A stretch of 64,000 bases of DNA from positions 62,001 to 126,000 of the forward strand of contig NZ_JAUHTR010000002.1 in NCBI RefSeq assembly GCF_030418125.1, written 5' to 3'. Of the stretch, positions 7,624 through 17,006 are shown in pieces. Below the pieces are notes generated by a model that ran no database searches, was not told the DNA's origin, and saw only the letters and a program-made list of their open reading frames with translations. The position numbers and the translations under genes are program-made. The stretch comes from Fictibacillus fluitans (GTDB taxonomy: Bacteria; Bacillota; Bacilli; Bacillales; Fictibacillaceae). Position 1 is the stretch's first letter; the number at the start of each line of letters is the position of its first letter.

Positions 7624-8340
7624 ATGGAAGAAACGATAAGTCTGAAAGACATTTACCAAACGATAAGAAAGCGGATGGTGCTGATCGCCTTGCTTGCTGT
7701 AGTGGCAGTCGCGATTGCCGGCGTAGTTTCTTATTTTGTATTAACCCCAGTTTATGAATCATCCACGCAAATTCTGGTCAACCAGAAAAAGTCGAAAGAT
7801 GTTCCAGAGTATAACCAGGTTCAAACAAATCTTCAGATGGTCAATACCTATAGTGTCATTATTAAAAGTCCAGCCATCCTTTCTAAAGTCATTGACAACC
7901 TCAACCTAGATACCACAGTCGAAGCACTTAACAATAAGCTCACCATCAACAGCGAGCAGGATACCCAGGTATTAAATGTCACCATACAGGATGAAGATCC
8001 GGCGATGGCCGTCAAGCTTGCCAATGGTGTGGCAGAAACGTTCAAAAATGAAATTCCATCCATTATGAAAGTGGATAATGTAAGTGTGCTTTCAAAGGCA
8101 GTGCTGAAAGACAACCCGGCACCCGTTAAACCGAATGCCAAGATGAACATGGCGATTGCGCTTGTAGTTGGGTTAATGGCAGGTGTGGGACTGGCGTTCC
8201 TGCTTGAATACATGGACAATACATTGAAAACGGAACAGGATATTGAGAACTACCTGGGGCTTCCGGTATTGGGAACCATCCCGAAATTTAACGTGGATGA
8301 CGAAAAAAAAGCACCAGCAAACAGAAGGAAAGCCGTATAA
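7624..8340 (+). CDS. Wzz/CpsC-type chain-length determinant and tyrosine-kinase modulator
   Basis: The 238-residue membrane protein has a TM helix at about 19-40 (VLIALLAVVAVAIAGVV) and a second at about 174-195 (MAIALVVGLMAGVGLAFLL) around an extracellular Wzz domain. The Pro-rich lead into TM2 (NPAPVKPNAKM) is the hallmark of polysaccharide co-polymerases. In Bacillus the counterparts are YveK/EpsA and YwqC/TkmA. These set chain length and activate the separately encoded cytoplasmic kinase through their C-terminal tail, here about 45 residues. It is the first gene of the operon, followed after 20 bases by the kinase gene. Confidence 0.9.
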   Translation: MEETISLKDIYQTIRKRMVLIALLAVVAVAIAGVVSYFVLTPVYESSTQILVNQKKSKDVPEYNQVQTNLQMVNTYSVIIKSPAILSKVIDNLNLDTTVEALNNKLTINSEQDTQVLNVTIQDEDPAMAVKLANGVAETFKNEIPSIMKVDNVSVLSKAVLKDNPAPVKPNAKMNMAIALVVGLMAGVGLAFLLEYMDNTLKTEQDIENYLGLPVLGTIPKFNVDDEKKAPANRRKAV

Positions 8341-8360
8341 ATTTGTAGGGGGAAATTGCA

Positions 8361-9062
8361 TTGAGCCGCAAGCTGCATAAGACGATCAATCATTTAACAC
8401 AAAGAAGCTTAATTACACACAATAATCCCAAGTCACCCGTTTCTGAACAATACCGTAGCATCCGGACAAACATTCAGTTCTCCGCCATTGATACCCGGCT
8501 GCAAACGATCCTGGTGACGTCATCTGTTTCAGGAGAAGGAAAATCAACAACGGTAGCCAACCTTGGTGTTGTACTGGCCCAGCAAGGAAAGCGTGTCCTG
8601 TTGATTGATGGGGATTTAAGAAAGCCAACCGTTCATTATACATTCATGGTCAGTAACATTCATGGCCTCACAAACGTGCTCACCCGTCAAACTTCCCTGG
8701 AGGGTGCCGTCGTAAAAACAGACGTAGACGGTCTTGATGTATTAACAAGCGGACCGATTCCGCCAAATCCTTCTGAACTATTAAACTCAAAAGCGATGGA
8801 AGTATTGATGGAAGAAGCGATGAGCAAGTACGATTATGTATTGTTTGATTCACCGCCTGTATTGGCCGTGACGGATGCTCAGGTGCTCGCGAACCGTTGT
8901 GACGGGGTTGTACTCGTAACAAGCAGTGGAAAGACAGAAAAAGAAGCGGCAATGAAAGGGAAGGAATTGCTGGATCATGCCCAGGCGAAGATACTGGGAG
9001 TCGTATTAAATCAAAAAGAAGCGAATGAAAACAGTTACTATTATTACTACGGGGCAAATTAA
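8361..9062 (+). CDS. CpsD/YwqD-type bacterial tyrosine kinase
   Basis: The 233-residue BY-kinase starts at TTG 8361 after AGGGGG. It has Walker A SGEGKSTT, Walker A' LLIDGDLRKP and Walker B VLFDSPPVL. The C-terminal Tyr cluster (NSYYYYYG) is where the enzyme phosphorylates itself in trans. Such kinases work with the upstream modulator to control polymerisation and export of surface polysaccharide, and they also phosphorylate sugar-nucleotide enzymes such as UDP-glucose dehydrogenase, for which a gene lies further down this operon. In Bacillus the closest named relatives are EpsB/YveL and PtkA/YwqD. Confidence 0.92.
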   Translation: MSRKLHKTINHLTQRSLITHNNPKSPVSEQYRSIRTNIQFSAIDTRLQTILVTSSVSGEGKSTTVANLGVVLAQQGKRVLLIDGDLRKPTVHYTFMVSNIHGLTNVLTRQTSLEGAVVKTDVDGLDVLTSGPIPPNPSELLNSKAMEVLMEEAMSKYDYVLFDSPPVLAVTDAQVLANRCDGVVLVTSSGKTEKEAAMKGKELLDHAQAKILGVVLNQKEANENSYYYYYGAN

Positions 9063-9149
9063 TATAAAATTTTCGATTTTCGACAAAATACGCCCCTTTA
9101 AAAATTTGGTAATTATGCTACGATAGGAAACATATGATAAATCTTGGTA

Positions 9150-9205
9150 AAAAGAACCATTGACAGGTATTAGGATACATCTTTCGGTTCTTGGCACCTT
9201 TTTTT
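9150..9205 (+). promoter_or_regulatory. possible attenuator-like hairpin before the phosphatase gene
   Basis: AAGAACC (9152-9158) can pair with GGTTCTT (9186-9192), and GGCACC plus seven T follow. The six bases between stem and T-run make it a weak terminator on its own. It sits in the 163-base gap between kinase and phosphatase genes and may adjust downstream expression. Confidence 0.35.
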
Positions 9206-9225
9206 GTGAAGGGAGAGTAGGTCTT

Positions 9226-9993
9226 TTGATAGATGTCCATAGTCACATCTTACCAAACGTGGATGACGGTGCACCAGATCTCACAGCAAGTCTCGACATG
9301 GCCCGTCAAGCGGTAAACAACGGCATATCGACTGTATTTGCTACACCACATCATAGAAATGGAAGATTTGAAAACAGCAAAGAAGACATCCTGATGAAGA
9401 CGGAGGAATTAAATCTGGCTTTGTCCCAGCATCAAATTCCTCTAACGATACTTCCCGGACAAGAGATTCGCCTTTATTCGGAGTTCCTGGAAGATCTGGC
9501 AGCAGGCAAGCTGCTCACCTTAAACAACATGAATAAATACATACTGATTGAACTTCCATCAAACCGCGTACCCGGATACGCCAGGCAAGTCATTTATGAA
9601 TGCACATTAAAGGACATTACACCTGTTATTGTCCACCCGGAGCGAAACAGCGCCATAATGGAAAATCCGGATCTCCTGTACGAGCTTGTTAAAGAAGGAG
9701 CTCTCACCCAGGTGACGGCCTCCAGTATCACAGGGGCCTTTGGTAAGAGAATCAGCTCGTTTTCCATCAGTCTAATAGACCATCATTTGACACACTTCAT
9801 AGCTTCCGACGCTCATAATAATTCGTCACGGGGCTTTTCTTTATGGGAGGCATATGAAGAAATAGGTAAAAAGTTTGATAACACCGTGGCTTATTACCTG
9901 CGAGAGAACGCACAGCTGGTAGTTAACAATCAAAGTATTTATGCAGAAGAACCAACGCGGATAAAAAAGAGAAAACGACTGGGGATTTTTTAA
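9226..9993 (+). CDS. CpsB/YwqE-type PHP-family protein tyrosine phosphatase
   Basis: The 255-residue product starts at TTG 9226, 9 bases after AAGGGAGAG. The frame is open upstream, but the PHP fold begins exactly here with [14 protein letters not shown]. Metal ligands typical of PHP phosphatases are visible: HSH near the start, PHH in [22 protein letters not shown] and ASDAHNN. The enzyme uses Mn2+ and removes phosphate from the partner kinase, so the three genes form a complete phosphorylation cycle for polysaccharide control. YwqE of B. subtilis is the reference. Confidence 0.92.
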   Translation: MIDVHSHILPNVDDGAPDLTASLDMARQAVNNGISTVFATPHHRNGRFENSKEDILMKTEELNLALSQHQIPLTILPGQEIRLYSEFLEDLAAGKLLTLNNMNKYILIELPSNRVPGYARQVIYECTLKDITPVIVHPERNSAIMENPDLLYELVKEGALTQVTASSITGAFGKRISSFSISLIDHHLTHFIASDAHNNSSRGFSLWEAYEEIGKKFDNTVAYYLRENAQLVVNNQSIYAEEPTRIKKRKRLGIF

Positions 9994-10030
9994 AAATACC
10001 AATACTTTTATATTGAAAAGGATGATAGGG

Positions 10031-10921
10031 ATGAAAAAGGTCAGAAAGGCGATTATACCTGCTGCAGGGCTCGGAACACGATTCTTGCCAGCAACAAAGG
10101 CAATGCCAAAGGAAATGCTTCCAATTGTAGACAAGCCTACGATTCAATACATCGTGGAAGAGGCGATTGAGTCCGGAATTGAAGACATCATTATCGTAAC
10201 CGGTAAAGGAAAGCGCGCCATCGAAGACCACTTCGACCATGCGTTCGAACTGGAGCAGAACCTTTTTGAAAAAGGAAAAATCGATTTACTTCAAAAAGTA
10301 CAGCAGTCCTCCAAAATGGCAGACATTCATTACATCCGCCAAAAGGAACCAAAAGGCCTTGGACATGCGGTATGGTGTGCACGTAAATTCATCGGGGACG
10401 AGCCATTCGCAGTATTGCTTGGTGACGACATCGTCCAGGCGGACAAGCCTTGCCTGAAGCAGCTTATTGAACAATATGAAAACACAGGCTCTTCAGTGAT
10501 TGGTGTGCAAACCGTACCTGAAGATCAAACCAGCCGTTACGGCATTGTCGATCCAACTTCTCAAGACGGAAGATTGTACGGTGTACAAAACTTCGTCGAA
10601 AAACCGGCACAAGGTGACGCACCGTCGAACCTGGCCATCATGGGCCGTTATGTACTGTCACCTGAGATTTTCCACTATCTTGACAAGCAGGAAAAGGGAT
10701 CTGGTGGAGAAGTTCAATTGACTGATGCGATTCAGAAGCTAAACACCTTCCAACGAGTATTCGCTTATGACTTTGAAGGAACTCGCTATGACGTTGGAGA
10801 GAAGTTTGGTTTTATTTCAACCACATTGGAATTTGCATTGAAGGATAAGGATTTGCGTCCAAGTCTGCTTAAAGAGTTAGAACGACTAACTGCTATGTAC
10901 AAAGCAAAAGCAACGAAGTAG
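10031..10921 (+). CDS. galU: UTP-glucose-1-phosphate uridylyltransferase
   Basis: The 296-residue enzyme makes UDP-glucose from UTP and glucose-1-phosphate in the cytoplasm. The nucleotide-binding start is [17 protein letters not shown], preceded by KAIIPAA. Further family segments are [45 protein letters not shown] and [12 protein letters not shown] 10031 is preceded at 8 bases by AAAAGGA. It lies after the phosphatase and before the EAR RNA. It supplies UDP-glucose for the dehydrogenase further down and probably for the first sugar of the repeat unit. Known Bacillus relatives are GtaB and YngB. Confidence 0.95.
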   Translation: MKKVRKAIIPAAGLGTRFLPATKAMPKEMLPIVDKPTIQYIVEEAIESGIEDIIIVTGKGKRAIEDHFDHAFELEQNLFEKGKIDLLQKVQQSSKMADIHYIRQKEPKGLGHAVWCARKFIGDEPFAVLLGDDIVQADKPCLKQLIEQYENTGSSVIGVQTVPEDQTSRYGIVDPTSQDGRLYGVQNFVEKPAQGDAPSNLAIMGRYVLSPEIFHYLDKQEKGSGGEVQLTDAIQKLNTFQRVFAYDFEGTRYDVGEKFGFISTTLEFALKDKDLRPSLLKELERLTAMYKAKATK

Positions 10922-10933
10922 TGAAAACATAAG

Positions 10934-11050
10934 GTGATGCCTCCTTACCTATATCAAAGGAGGCACTCGGTTATGCTGTGGGTGTCTTACAGCACCTTAG
11001 ACGCAAGTCGTCGATAGCATGATGTGAGGACGGGTTTGATGCCCGCTTAC
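10934..11050 (+). ncRNA. EAR (epsC) antitermination RNA element
   Basis: A densely structured 117-base gap lies inside the polysaccharide operon. The hairpins are GCCTCCTT/AAGGAGGC (10939-10964), TGCTGT/ACAGCA with a GGTG loop able to pair with a following CACC, GACG/CGTC, and a long arm ATGTGAG/CTTACAT enclosing CGGG/CCCG. In B. subtilis the eps-associated RNA lies within the eps operon, and promotes read-through of distant terminators. Context, size and folding fit. I matched it from memory of the motif, not by a covariance search. A terminator inside the operon at 19.56 kb is a natural target. Confidence 0.72.
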
Positions 11051-11072
11051 ATATTTGAAAGGGGTAGTGATA

Positions 11073-11747
11073 ATGGGAGAACCAAATACTATATCAATAT
11101 CAAATGAGATTAATAATTTAAAAAAGGAATACGGTGCACAGCGTTTTATAAAAAGAAGTATGGATATTATTGGAGCTTTAATTGGTTTAATTCTTTTTTT
11201 TCCTGTGTTTTTAGTAATTGCAACTTTTTACTTGTTCGGTGAAGCTAAAGGTCCCATATTTTTCAAACAAAAAAGAATTGGTCAGAACGGGGAAGCTTTT
11301 TATATTTATAAATTTAGATCTATGATAGTAAATGCTGAAGAGAAATTGAAAAGCAATCGTATTCTATACGAGAAATATTTGCGTAATAATTACAAATTAG
11401 AACCAGAGGAAGATCCTAGGATAACAAGAATAGGAAAATTTCTAAGGAAAACAAGTATAGATGAATTACCTCAGTTCTTAAACGTTCTTAAAGGAGATAT
11501 GAGCTTAGTTGGGCCAAGACCGGTAGTAAAAGAAGAATTAAACGAGTATAAACAAAAAGAATTTATATTTTTATCTGTTAAACCGGGCTTAACAGGCTAT
11601 TGGCAGGTGTGCGGTAGAAGTGATGTAGGTTATCCTGAGAGAGTTGATATTGAACTTTTTTACGTATATAATCAATCAATTTGGTTAGATATTAAAATTT
11701 TGATTAAAACTGTTTTGTTAGTAGTGATACGAAAAGGAGCTTATTAA
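11073..11747 (+). CDS. initiating undecaprenyl-phosphate sugar phosphotransferase
   Basis: The 224-residue bacterial sugar transferase (WcaJ/EpsL class) starts at ATG 11073 after AAAGGGG; an in-frame TTG upstream precedes the ribosome site. One TM hairpin ([18 protein letters not shown], about 37-54) leads into the catalytic domain. Signature parts are [17 protein letters not shown], the conserved [21 protein letters not shown] and [14 protein letters not shown]. It moves a sugar-1-phosphate from a UDP-sugar to undecaprenyl phosphate, starting each repeat unit at the inner membrane face. Its place just after the EAR element marks the start of the AT-rich block. Donor sugar (glucose or galactose) is not decided. 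Confidence 0.92.
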   Translation: MGEPNTISISNEINNLKKEYGAQRFIKRSMDIIGALIGLILFFPVFLVIATFYLFGEAKGPIFFKQKRIGQNGEAFYIYKFRSMIVNAEEKLKSNRILYEKYLRNNYKLEPEEDPRITRIGKFLRKTSIDELPQFLNVLKGDMSLVGPRPVVKEELNEYKQKEFIFLSVKPGLTGYWQVCGRSDVGYPERVDIELFYVYNQSIWLDIKILIKTVLLVVIRKGAY

Positions 11748-11748
11748 A

Positions 11749-12705
11749 ATGAACAAAGATTCAAAAATATATATTGCTGGCCACTGTGGTCTTGTAGGTT
11801 CAGCCATTTTACGAAAATTGGAAGAGAAGGGCTACTCAAACCTTGTCTACAGAAGAAGCGGTGAGCTGGATCTTCGCGATCCGCTACAGGTGGAAGTTTT
11901 CTTTAAGAGTGAGAACATTGATTATGTATTTCTTGCAGCAGCAAAGGTTGGGGGAATTGTGGCAAACAATGAATACCCAGCGGATTTCATACGTGACAAC
12001 CTTCTTATTCAAACCAACGTCATTGATGCAGCCTACCGCAATGGTGTAGAAAAACTAATGTTCCTTGGGAGCACTTGCATCTATCCTAAAATGGCACCTC
12101 AGCCACTTAAGGAAGAGTATCTATTAACAGGTGAGCTCGAGCCAACGAATGAACCTTATGCTATTGCAAAAATTGCCGGGATTAAAATGTGCGAATCATA
12201 CAACCGCCAATACGGCACTAAATACATTTCTGTTATGCCAACAAACCTTTACGGCGTAAATGATAACTTTGACTTGGAAACATCTCACGTGTTACCGGCA
12301 CTGCTTCGAAAGTTTCATGAAGCAAAAGAAAACAACAAGCCGTTCGTAGAAATTTGGGGCACAGGAACGCCTAAACGTGAATTCCTTTACTCTGACGATT
12401 TAGCCGACGCGTGTGTATTCTTGATGAATACATATGAAGGTAATGAAATTGTAAATATCGGTGTTGGAGAAGATCTAGAGATTAAAGAACTAGCCTATAA
12501 AATAAAAGATGTGGTTGGGTATGAAGGCGAGTTGCAATTTGATACATCCAAGCCAGACGGCACACCAAGAAAGCTGGTAGATGTAACAAAGCTTAACTCT
12601 TTAGGATGGAAAGCAAGCACTTCTTTAGATGAAGGTTTGCAAAAAGCATATGAAGGATTCATAAAATACCTGGAAACTGAAAAAGAAACCAACTTGGTTC
12701 GATAA
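11749..12705 (+). CDS. fcl: GDP-L-fucose synthase
   Basis: The 318-residue extended SDR enzyme converts GDP-4-keto-6-deoxy-mannose to GDP-L-fucose by epimerisation and NADPH reduction. NADPH-binding [11 protein letters not shown] is at about 10-20. The family segments [25 protein letters not shown], the active-site Tyr-Lys in YAIAKIAG, and [13 protein letters not shown] are all present. GGAG precedes ATG 11749 closely after the sugar-transferase stop. It works directly after the gmd product encoded next. The usual gene order gmd-fcl is reversed here. Confidence 0.95.
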   Translation: MNKDSKIYIAGHCGLVGSAILRKLEEKGYSNLVYRRSGELDLRDPLQVEVFFKSENIDYVFLAAAKVGGIVANNEYPADFIRDNLLIQTNVIDAAYRNGVEKLMFLGSTCIYPKMAPQPLKEEYLLTGELEPTNEPYAIAKIAGIKMCESYNRQYGTKYISVMPTNLYGVNDNFDLETSHVLPALLRKFHEAKENNKPFVEIWGTGTPKREFLYSDDLADACVFLMNTYEGNEIVNIGVGEDLEIKELAYKIKDVVGYEGELQFDTSKPDGTPRKLVDVTKLNSLGWKASTSLDEGLQKAYEGFIKYLETEKETNLVR

Positions 12706-12717
12706 GCGGAGGCAAAC

Positions 12718-13797
12718 ATGAAAAAGGCGTTAATTACAGGGGTAACAGGACAAGACGGATCATTCTTAGCAGAGTTTTTATTAGAAAAAGGGTATGAAGT
12801 ACACGGTATCATTCGCCGCAGCTCTTCTTATAATCAGGAACGTTTGGAAGATCTTTTAACCGAAGAAGAAGCAAATGCATTAATAAATAACTCAAACTTC
12901 CACCTCCATTACGGAGATGTAACAGATGCTACCAACATGATTAATATCATCAACCAGGTTCAGCCTGATGAAATTTACAACCTGGCAGCACAATCGCATG
13001 TACGTGTTTCCTTTGACATGCCAGCCTATACACTAGATGTCGATGGAAAAGGAACACTAAATATCCTTGAAGCTGTACGAATCTTGGGACTAACAGAAAA
13101 GACTAGAGTATACCAGGCATCTACTTCTGAGTTGTTCGGAAAAGTTCAAGAAGTACCACAAAAAGAAACAACACCTTTTTACCCGCGCTCTCCATACGGT
13201 GTAGCGAAGATTTACGGTTTCTGGATTACAAAGAACTACCGTGAATCCTATAACATGTTCGCTGTAAACGGCATCCTGTTCAATCATGAATCGGAGCGAC
13301 GCGGAGAAACATTTGTAACGCGTAAAATTACGTTAGCGGCGGCTCGTATTGCTCAAGGCAAGCAGAAAAAGCTTATGCTTGGCAACCTGGACTCTCTACG
13401 TGACTGGGGCTATGCAAAAGATTATGTAGAATGTATGTGGCTGATTCTTCAGCATGACAAACCAGAAGATTTTGTTATTGCTACTGGTGAAATGCACTCT
13501 GTTCGTGAGTTTGCTGATTTGGCATTTAGACATGCTGGTATTCAGATTGAATGGATAGGCACTGGAATTGAAGAAAAGGGAATCAATAAAGCAACCGGCG
13601 AAGTGATTGTAGAAGTTGATCCGAAGTTCTTCCGTCCAGCTGAAGTAGAGCAGTTGTTGGGTGATCCTACAAAGTCTAAGACACTCTTGGGATGGAATCC
13701 TACTAAGACTCCTTTCGAAGAATTGGTCCGTATTATGGTTGAGGGGGATATGAAGAAGGTTCGAAAAGAAGATAAGGTTAAGAGAATGTTTGATTAA
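12718..13797 (+). CDS. gmd: GDP-mannose 4,6-dehydratase
   Basis: The 359-residue extended SDR enzyme removes water from GDP-mannose to give GDP-4-keto-6-deoxymannose, the first step to GDP-L-fucose. Visible motifs are [20 protein letters not shown] for NADP binding, [27 protein letters not shown], and the active-site Tyr-Lys in [10 protein letters not shown]. The substrate loop [16 protein letters not shown] is complete. GGAGG precedes ATG 12718. Together with fcl upstream and manC at the operon end it completes a GDP-fucose route from mannose-1-phosphate. No phosphomannomutase gene is present in the window. Confidence 0.95.
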   Translation: MKKALITGVTGQDGSFLAEFLLEKGYEVHGIIRRSSSYNQERLEDLLTEEEANALINNSNFHLHYGDVTDATNMINIINQVQPDEIYNLAAQSHVRVSFDMPAYTLDVDGKGTLNILEAVRILGLTEKTRVYQASTSELFGKVQEVPQKETTPFYPRSPYGVAKIYGFWITKNYRESYNMFAVNGILFNHESERRGETFVTRKITLAAARIAQGKQKKLMLGNLDSLRDWGYAKDYVECMWLILQHDKPEDFVIATGEMHSVREFADLAFRHAGIQIEWIGTGIEEKGINKATGEVIVEVDPKFFRPAEVEQLLGDPTKSKTLLGWNPTKTPFEELVRIMVEGDMKKVRKEDKVKRMFD

Positions 13798-13876
13798 CCT
13801 GTATTTTATTTCAGAGTAGATTACTAGCTGTTATTTTAATATAAGCTTAGAAATACTAAATTAGGGGAGATAATTT

Positions 13877-15088
13877 TTGAGGCTTTTGTTAGTTGTGGAT
13901 AATCACCTTGGCCGGACAAAGGATGGTCAAGTTTGGAGTAAAGGAATATATGATTATTCCTTTTTTTCACGTTATTTAGATGTATTTGAAGAAGTGAATG
14001 TGGCCATTCGTATTGAAGATATAAAGGATAATATTGGATATCCGAATTTGTGCAGTGGTCAAAATTTGAAATTTCTTCCTATACCAGATTTTCATGGAGT
14101 TAATGGGTATATTAAAAATTATTTTTCTGTTAAAAAAGCAATAAATTCTTATAGTAAAGATTGCGATTGTGCAATAATTCGTATACCTAGTGCTATTGGA
14201 TTTCAATTTGCATCAATAATTAAAAATAAAATACCTTATGCATTAGAAGTAGTAGTAGACCCATGGGACTTTGCGGCGCCAGGGATGCTTAGATCAAAAG
14301 TTCGCCCTTTAGTCCGCCTTCACTGGACAAACCAACTAAAAAAGTTATGCAAGCATGCAAATGGAGTTTCATATGTTACACAGTTTGCTTTACAAAAAAG
14401 ATATCCAAATAAAGCGCAAATACACAAAGAATCCCTACAGCATTTTCAATCATATTATTCTTCGGCAAACATAAAAAAAGATTTTTTCGCACCTCCTAAG
14501 GTTTTTCTTCCTAGTCAAAAAGCATTCCAAATCATCCATGTTGCTAATACAATTAATTCATATGTTAAAGGTCATAAAGAATTAATTAAAGCCGTGAGTT
14601 TATTAAATAAAAAGGGACACGATTTATCGGTTAAATTTGTAGGCGATGGTGAATTAGTTTCTGAGTTTCAGGAATATGCAAAGTTATTAAGGGTTGAGGA
14701 GAAAATATCTTTTGTTGGGAGAATACCTGATAAAGACTCTATGAAAAGAGCATTAGCAGAAAGCGATTTATTTGTATTTCCAACCCATGGAGAGGGGTTG
14801 CCACGGGTACTTATTGAAGCAATGGCCGTTGGGTTACCTTGCATATCTACAAGAATTAACGGTATTCCAGAATTATTAAGTGATGATCTATTAATTAATG
14901 TGGGAGATATAGAGGAATTGATAAGAAAGATTGAATATTTAATTTCAAATTCTTCTTTAATGACTGAGGTTAGTAAAAAAATGTCATATAAAGCCAAAGA
15001 ATATAGTGAGGATAAACTTCAAATAAGAAGAAAACAATTCTATATTAAATTAAAGAAATATACTGAATCTGTTTTGAAGGAAAAATAA
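13877..15088 (+). CDS. GT4-type glycosyltransferase
   Basis: The 403-residue GT-B enzyme starts at TTG 13877, 7 bases after AGGGGAGA. The N-terminal half is the divergent acceptor-binding domain. The C-terminal half carries the GT4 pattern: HVANTINSYVKGHKELI, KFVGDGEL, ISFVGRIPDKD, and the donor-site motif FPTHGEGLPRVLIEAMAVG with the E-x7-E Glu pair, then INGIPELL. It transfers one sugar of the repeat unit onto the lipid-linked chain at the cytoplasmic face; which sugar is unknown. The gene is clearly AT-rich compared with galU and gmd, consistent with acquisition. Confidence 0.85.
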   Translation: MRLLLVVDNHLGRTKDGQVWSKGIYDYSFFSRYLDVFEEVNVAIRIEDIKDNIGYPNLCSGQNLKFLPIPDFHGVNGYIKNYFSVKKAINSYSKDCDCAIIRIPSAIGFQFASIIKNKIPYALEVVVDPWDFAAPGMLRSKVRPLVRLHWTNQLKKLCKHANGVSYVTQFALQKRYPNKAQIHKESLQHFQSYYSSANIKKDFFAPPKVFLPSQKAFQIIHVANTINSYVKGHKELIKAVSLLNKKGHDLSVKFVGDGELVSEFQEYAKLLRVEEKISFVGRIPDKDSMKRALAESDLFVFPTHGEGLPRVLIEAMAVGLPCISTRINGIPELLSDDLLINVGDIEELIRKIEYLISNSSLMTEVSKKMSYKAKEYSEDKLQIRRKQFYIKLKKYTESVLKEK

Positions 15089-15147
15089 GTTGGGCAGTCA
15101 AGCCTCACTATAATAAAAATGTTGTAGGAAGGAGAGGAAGTGAGTTT

Positions 15148-16524
15148 TTGAGAAAAGTTAATTTTGGAACCACCATAGTGGTAAAATCATACTTACTATT
15201 ATTTTTCGGTATAATATTATTCTCCGGAATGGTAGTATTAAAACCTTTTTCCATTACTACAATATTTTTGGTAAGTATAATTGCAGTTTTTTTCTGCAGC
15301 ATACTAATGTATAGCAAGAACTTTTTTAATCCATTTATTTTCTTCTTCATATTTAGTTTCTTAGGTTTTATTGATGTCACTTTAGTAGCCGCAGGTGTCC
15401 GTAATAGCTTAACATTGGTGCCGGATTACGTTTATACAAAGACATTACTAATAATGTTAATATGGTTTTTAACTTTTTCTGTAGGTTATGGATTCGTTTT
15501 TAAAATCTCGCTAAAAAAGGAATTTAGCAATAAAGCAAATTCCATCCAAGGAGCCGATATTAATCCACAAATAATTTTTTTAATGTGTGGATTTATATTT
15601 GCATACTCAATAACATCTACTTTAAAAACTTCCATAAAGCTGGGTGGCCTTATTCAAGGTATGAGTGGAGGGGGAGGAGCTTTTGCTGATCAAGGTTACC
15701 TTTTAGCGTTATTAGGATTTGCAGGATGTTTACCAGTTATGACTTTATATAGAGGTAAAAAGTTTCAGGCTATACTATACGCTCTGATGGTTTTTATTGG
15801 AATAATAATGACAGGACGCAGAAGCATGGCAATATTAACCGCCTTTATACCTTTTCTAATTTATTGGAATGCAAAGGTAAAAAGAATAAAATTATCCCAG
15901 ATAGCCATTATAGCGATACCTTTACTATTTATTATCTTATTTATAGGTGCAATCAGAACAGCGGAAAACCCCAATTTTTCTCAGACTAATACAGATAATT
16001 TTTATTTATCGCAGTTATCAATCTTGGCTAGATATAATGGATATGGTGATAATATTCCCGCATTGGTTTACAAGTTAGATAGTGGAGAATTAAATTTCCA
16101 GGGATATAAATATGCAGTAACAGGATTAGAGTATTTTATACCACGGAGCTTATGGCCTAATAAACCTAAAGTTCACTCAGCTGAAATAGTCAGTAACAAT
16201 GTCTTTTTCATTGGAGATACAGGAAGACCAACAGGCCCTTATGGTTGGGCTTATTTTAATTTAGGATTCCTTGGTGTTATATTAAGTGGTTTATTTACAG
16301 GGATTATCGCAGGTAATTTTTATAGAATAGTTCAAAGAAAGAAAAGTGTTATTTTATTATGTATGTATGGTCTACTTATATTACCAGTTTTAGAAGTCTT
16401 TCAGCCTGAATCTCAAATGAAAATCGTGTTATTTGCAGTTACAATAAAAATACTTGAGATGTTAAGCCGAAGGACAAAAATAAATACTGAGAAAATTGCT
16501 TTTATAAGGAGTACTAGGATGTGA
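15148..16524 (+). CDS. Wzy-type polysaccharide polymerase
   Basis: The 458-residue polytopic membrane protein has about 11-12 hydrophobic segments, such as SYLLLFFGIILFSGMVVL near the start and IAIIAIPLLFIILFIGAI at about 255-272. A large extracellular loop (about 275-365) contains RTAENPNFSQ and SLWPNKPKVHSAE, as in O-antigen polymerases of the OAPWzy class. Wzy joins lipid-linked repeat units outside the membrane. It overlaps the next gene by four bases (GTGA). Start is TTG 15148 with GGAGAGG upstream. Sequence conservation in Wzy is low, so the call rests on topology and neighbours. Confidence 0.8.
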   Translation: MRKVNFGTTIVVKSYLLLFFGIILFSGMVVLKPFSITTIFLVSIIAVFFCSILMYSKNFFNPFIFFFIFSFLGFIDVTLVAAGVRNSLTLVPDYVYTKTLLIMLIWFLTFSVGYGFVFKISLKKEFSNKANSIQGADINPQIIFLMCGFIFAYSITSTLKTSIKLGGLIQGMSGGGGAFADQGYLLALLGFAGCLPVMTLYRGKKFQAILYALMVFIGIIMTGRRSMAILTAFIPFLIYWNAKVKRIKLSQIAIIAIPLLFIILFIGAIRTAENPNFSQTNTDNFYLSQLSILARYNGYGDNIPALVYKLDSGELNFQGYKYAVTGLEYFIPRSLWPNKPKVHSAEIVSNNVFFIGDTGRPTGPYGWAYFNLGFLGVILSGLFTGIIAGNFYRIVQRKKSVILLCMYGLLILPVLEVFQPESQMKIVLFAVTIKILEMLSRRTKINTEKIAFIRSTRM

Positions 16525-17006
16525 GAAATATATTTAAAATATTAACACCTTTTGTAGGGAGAAAAGAGAAAATTCGATATTTGATAAATTTACAATCATG
16601 GGCTGCAACAAATAAAAAGTACATTCTTATGAAAGTAATAAACACACTTATATATAGAAAGTTCCATTGCGATATTTCGCCTTTTTCCAAATTCGGATCA
16701 AATGTAAATTTTCCTCATCCTGTTGGAATTGTTATTGGGGAGGGAGTTTGGATAGGTAATAATGTTACAATCTATCAAAATGTTACCTTAGGGAGAGCTA
16801 ATGGGAGCGTCGAATTATATCCCACTGTTCAAGACAATGTAGTTTTATATGCGAATTCAATGGTGCTTGGTGATTGCACAGTTAAATCAGGTAGTACGGT
16901 AGGAGCATATAGTTTAGTGATGTCTGACACGAGAGAAAACAGTGTTTGGGTAGGAATTCCCGCAAAATGTGTTAAACCAAGTAAGAAGAAAATTGAAAAA
17001 GCATGA
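16521..17006 (+). CDS. left-handed beta-helix (CysE-like) O-acetyltransferase
   Basis: The 161-residue acyltransferase starts at GTG 16521, overlapping the wzy stop. Hexapeptide repeats form a left-handed beta helix from about residue 55: FPHPVGIVIGEGVWIGNNVT, the catalytic-type His in the first of these, then IYQNVTLGR, VQDNVVLYANSMVLGD and VWVGIPAKCVK at the end. The layout is that of serine-acetyltransferase-like enzymes reused in surface polysaccharide loci. It most likely adds acetyl groups to a sugar of the repeat unit. Its stop overlaps the next start (ATGA), so three membrane-pathway genes are coupled. Confidence 0.82.
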   Translation: MRNIFKILTPFVGRKEKIRYLINLQSWAATNKKYILMKVINTLIYRKFHCDISPFSKFGSNVNFPHPVGIVIGEGVWIGNNVTIYQNVTLGRANGSVELYPTVQDNVVLYANSMVLGDCTVKSGSTVGAYSLVMSDTRENSVWVGIPAKCVKPSKKKIEKA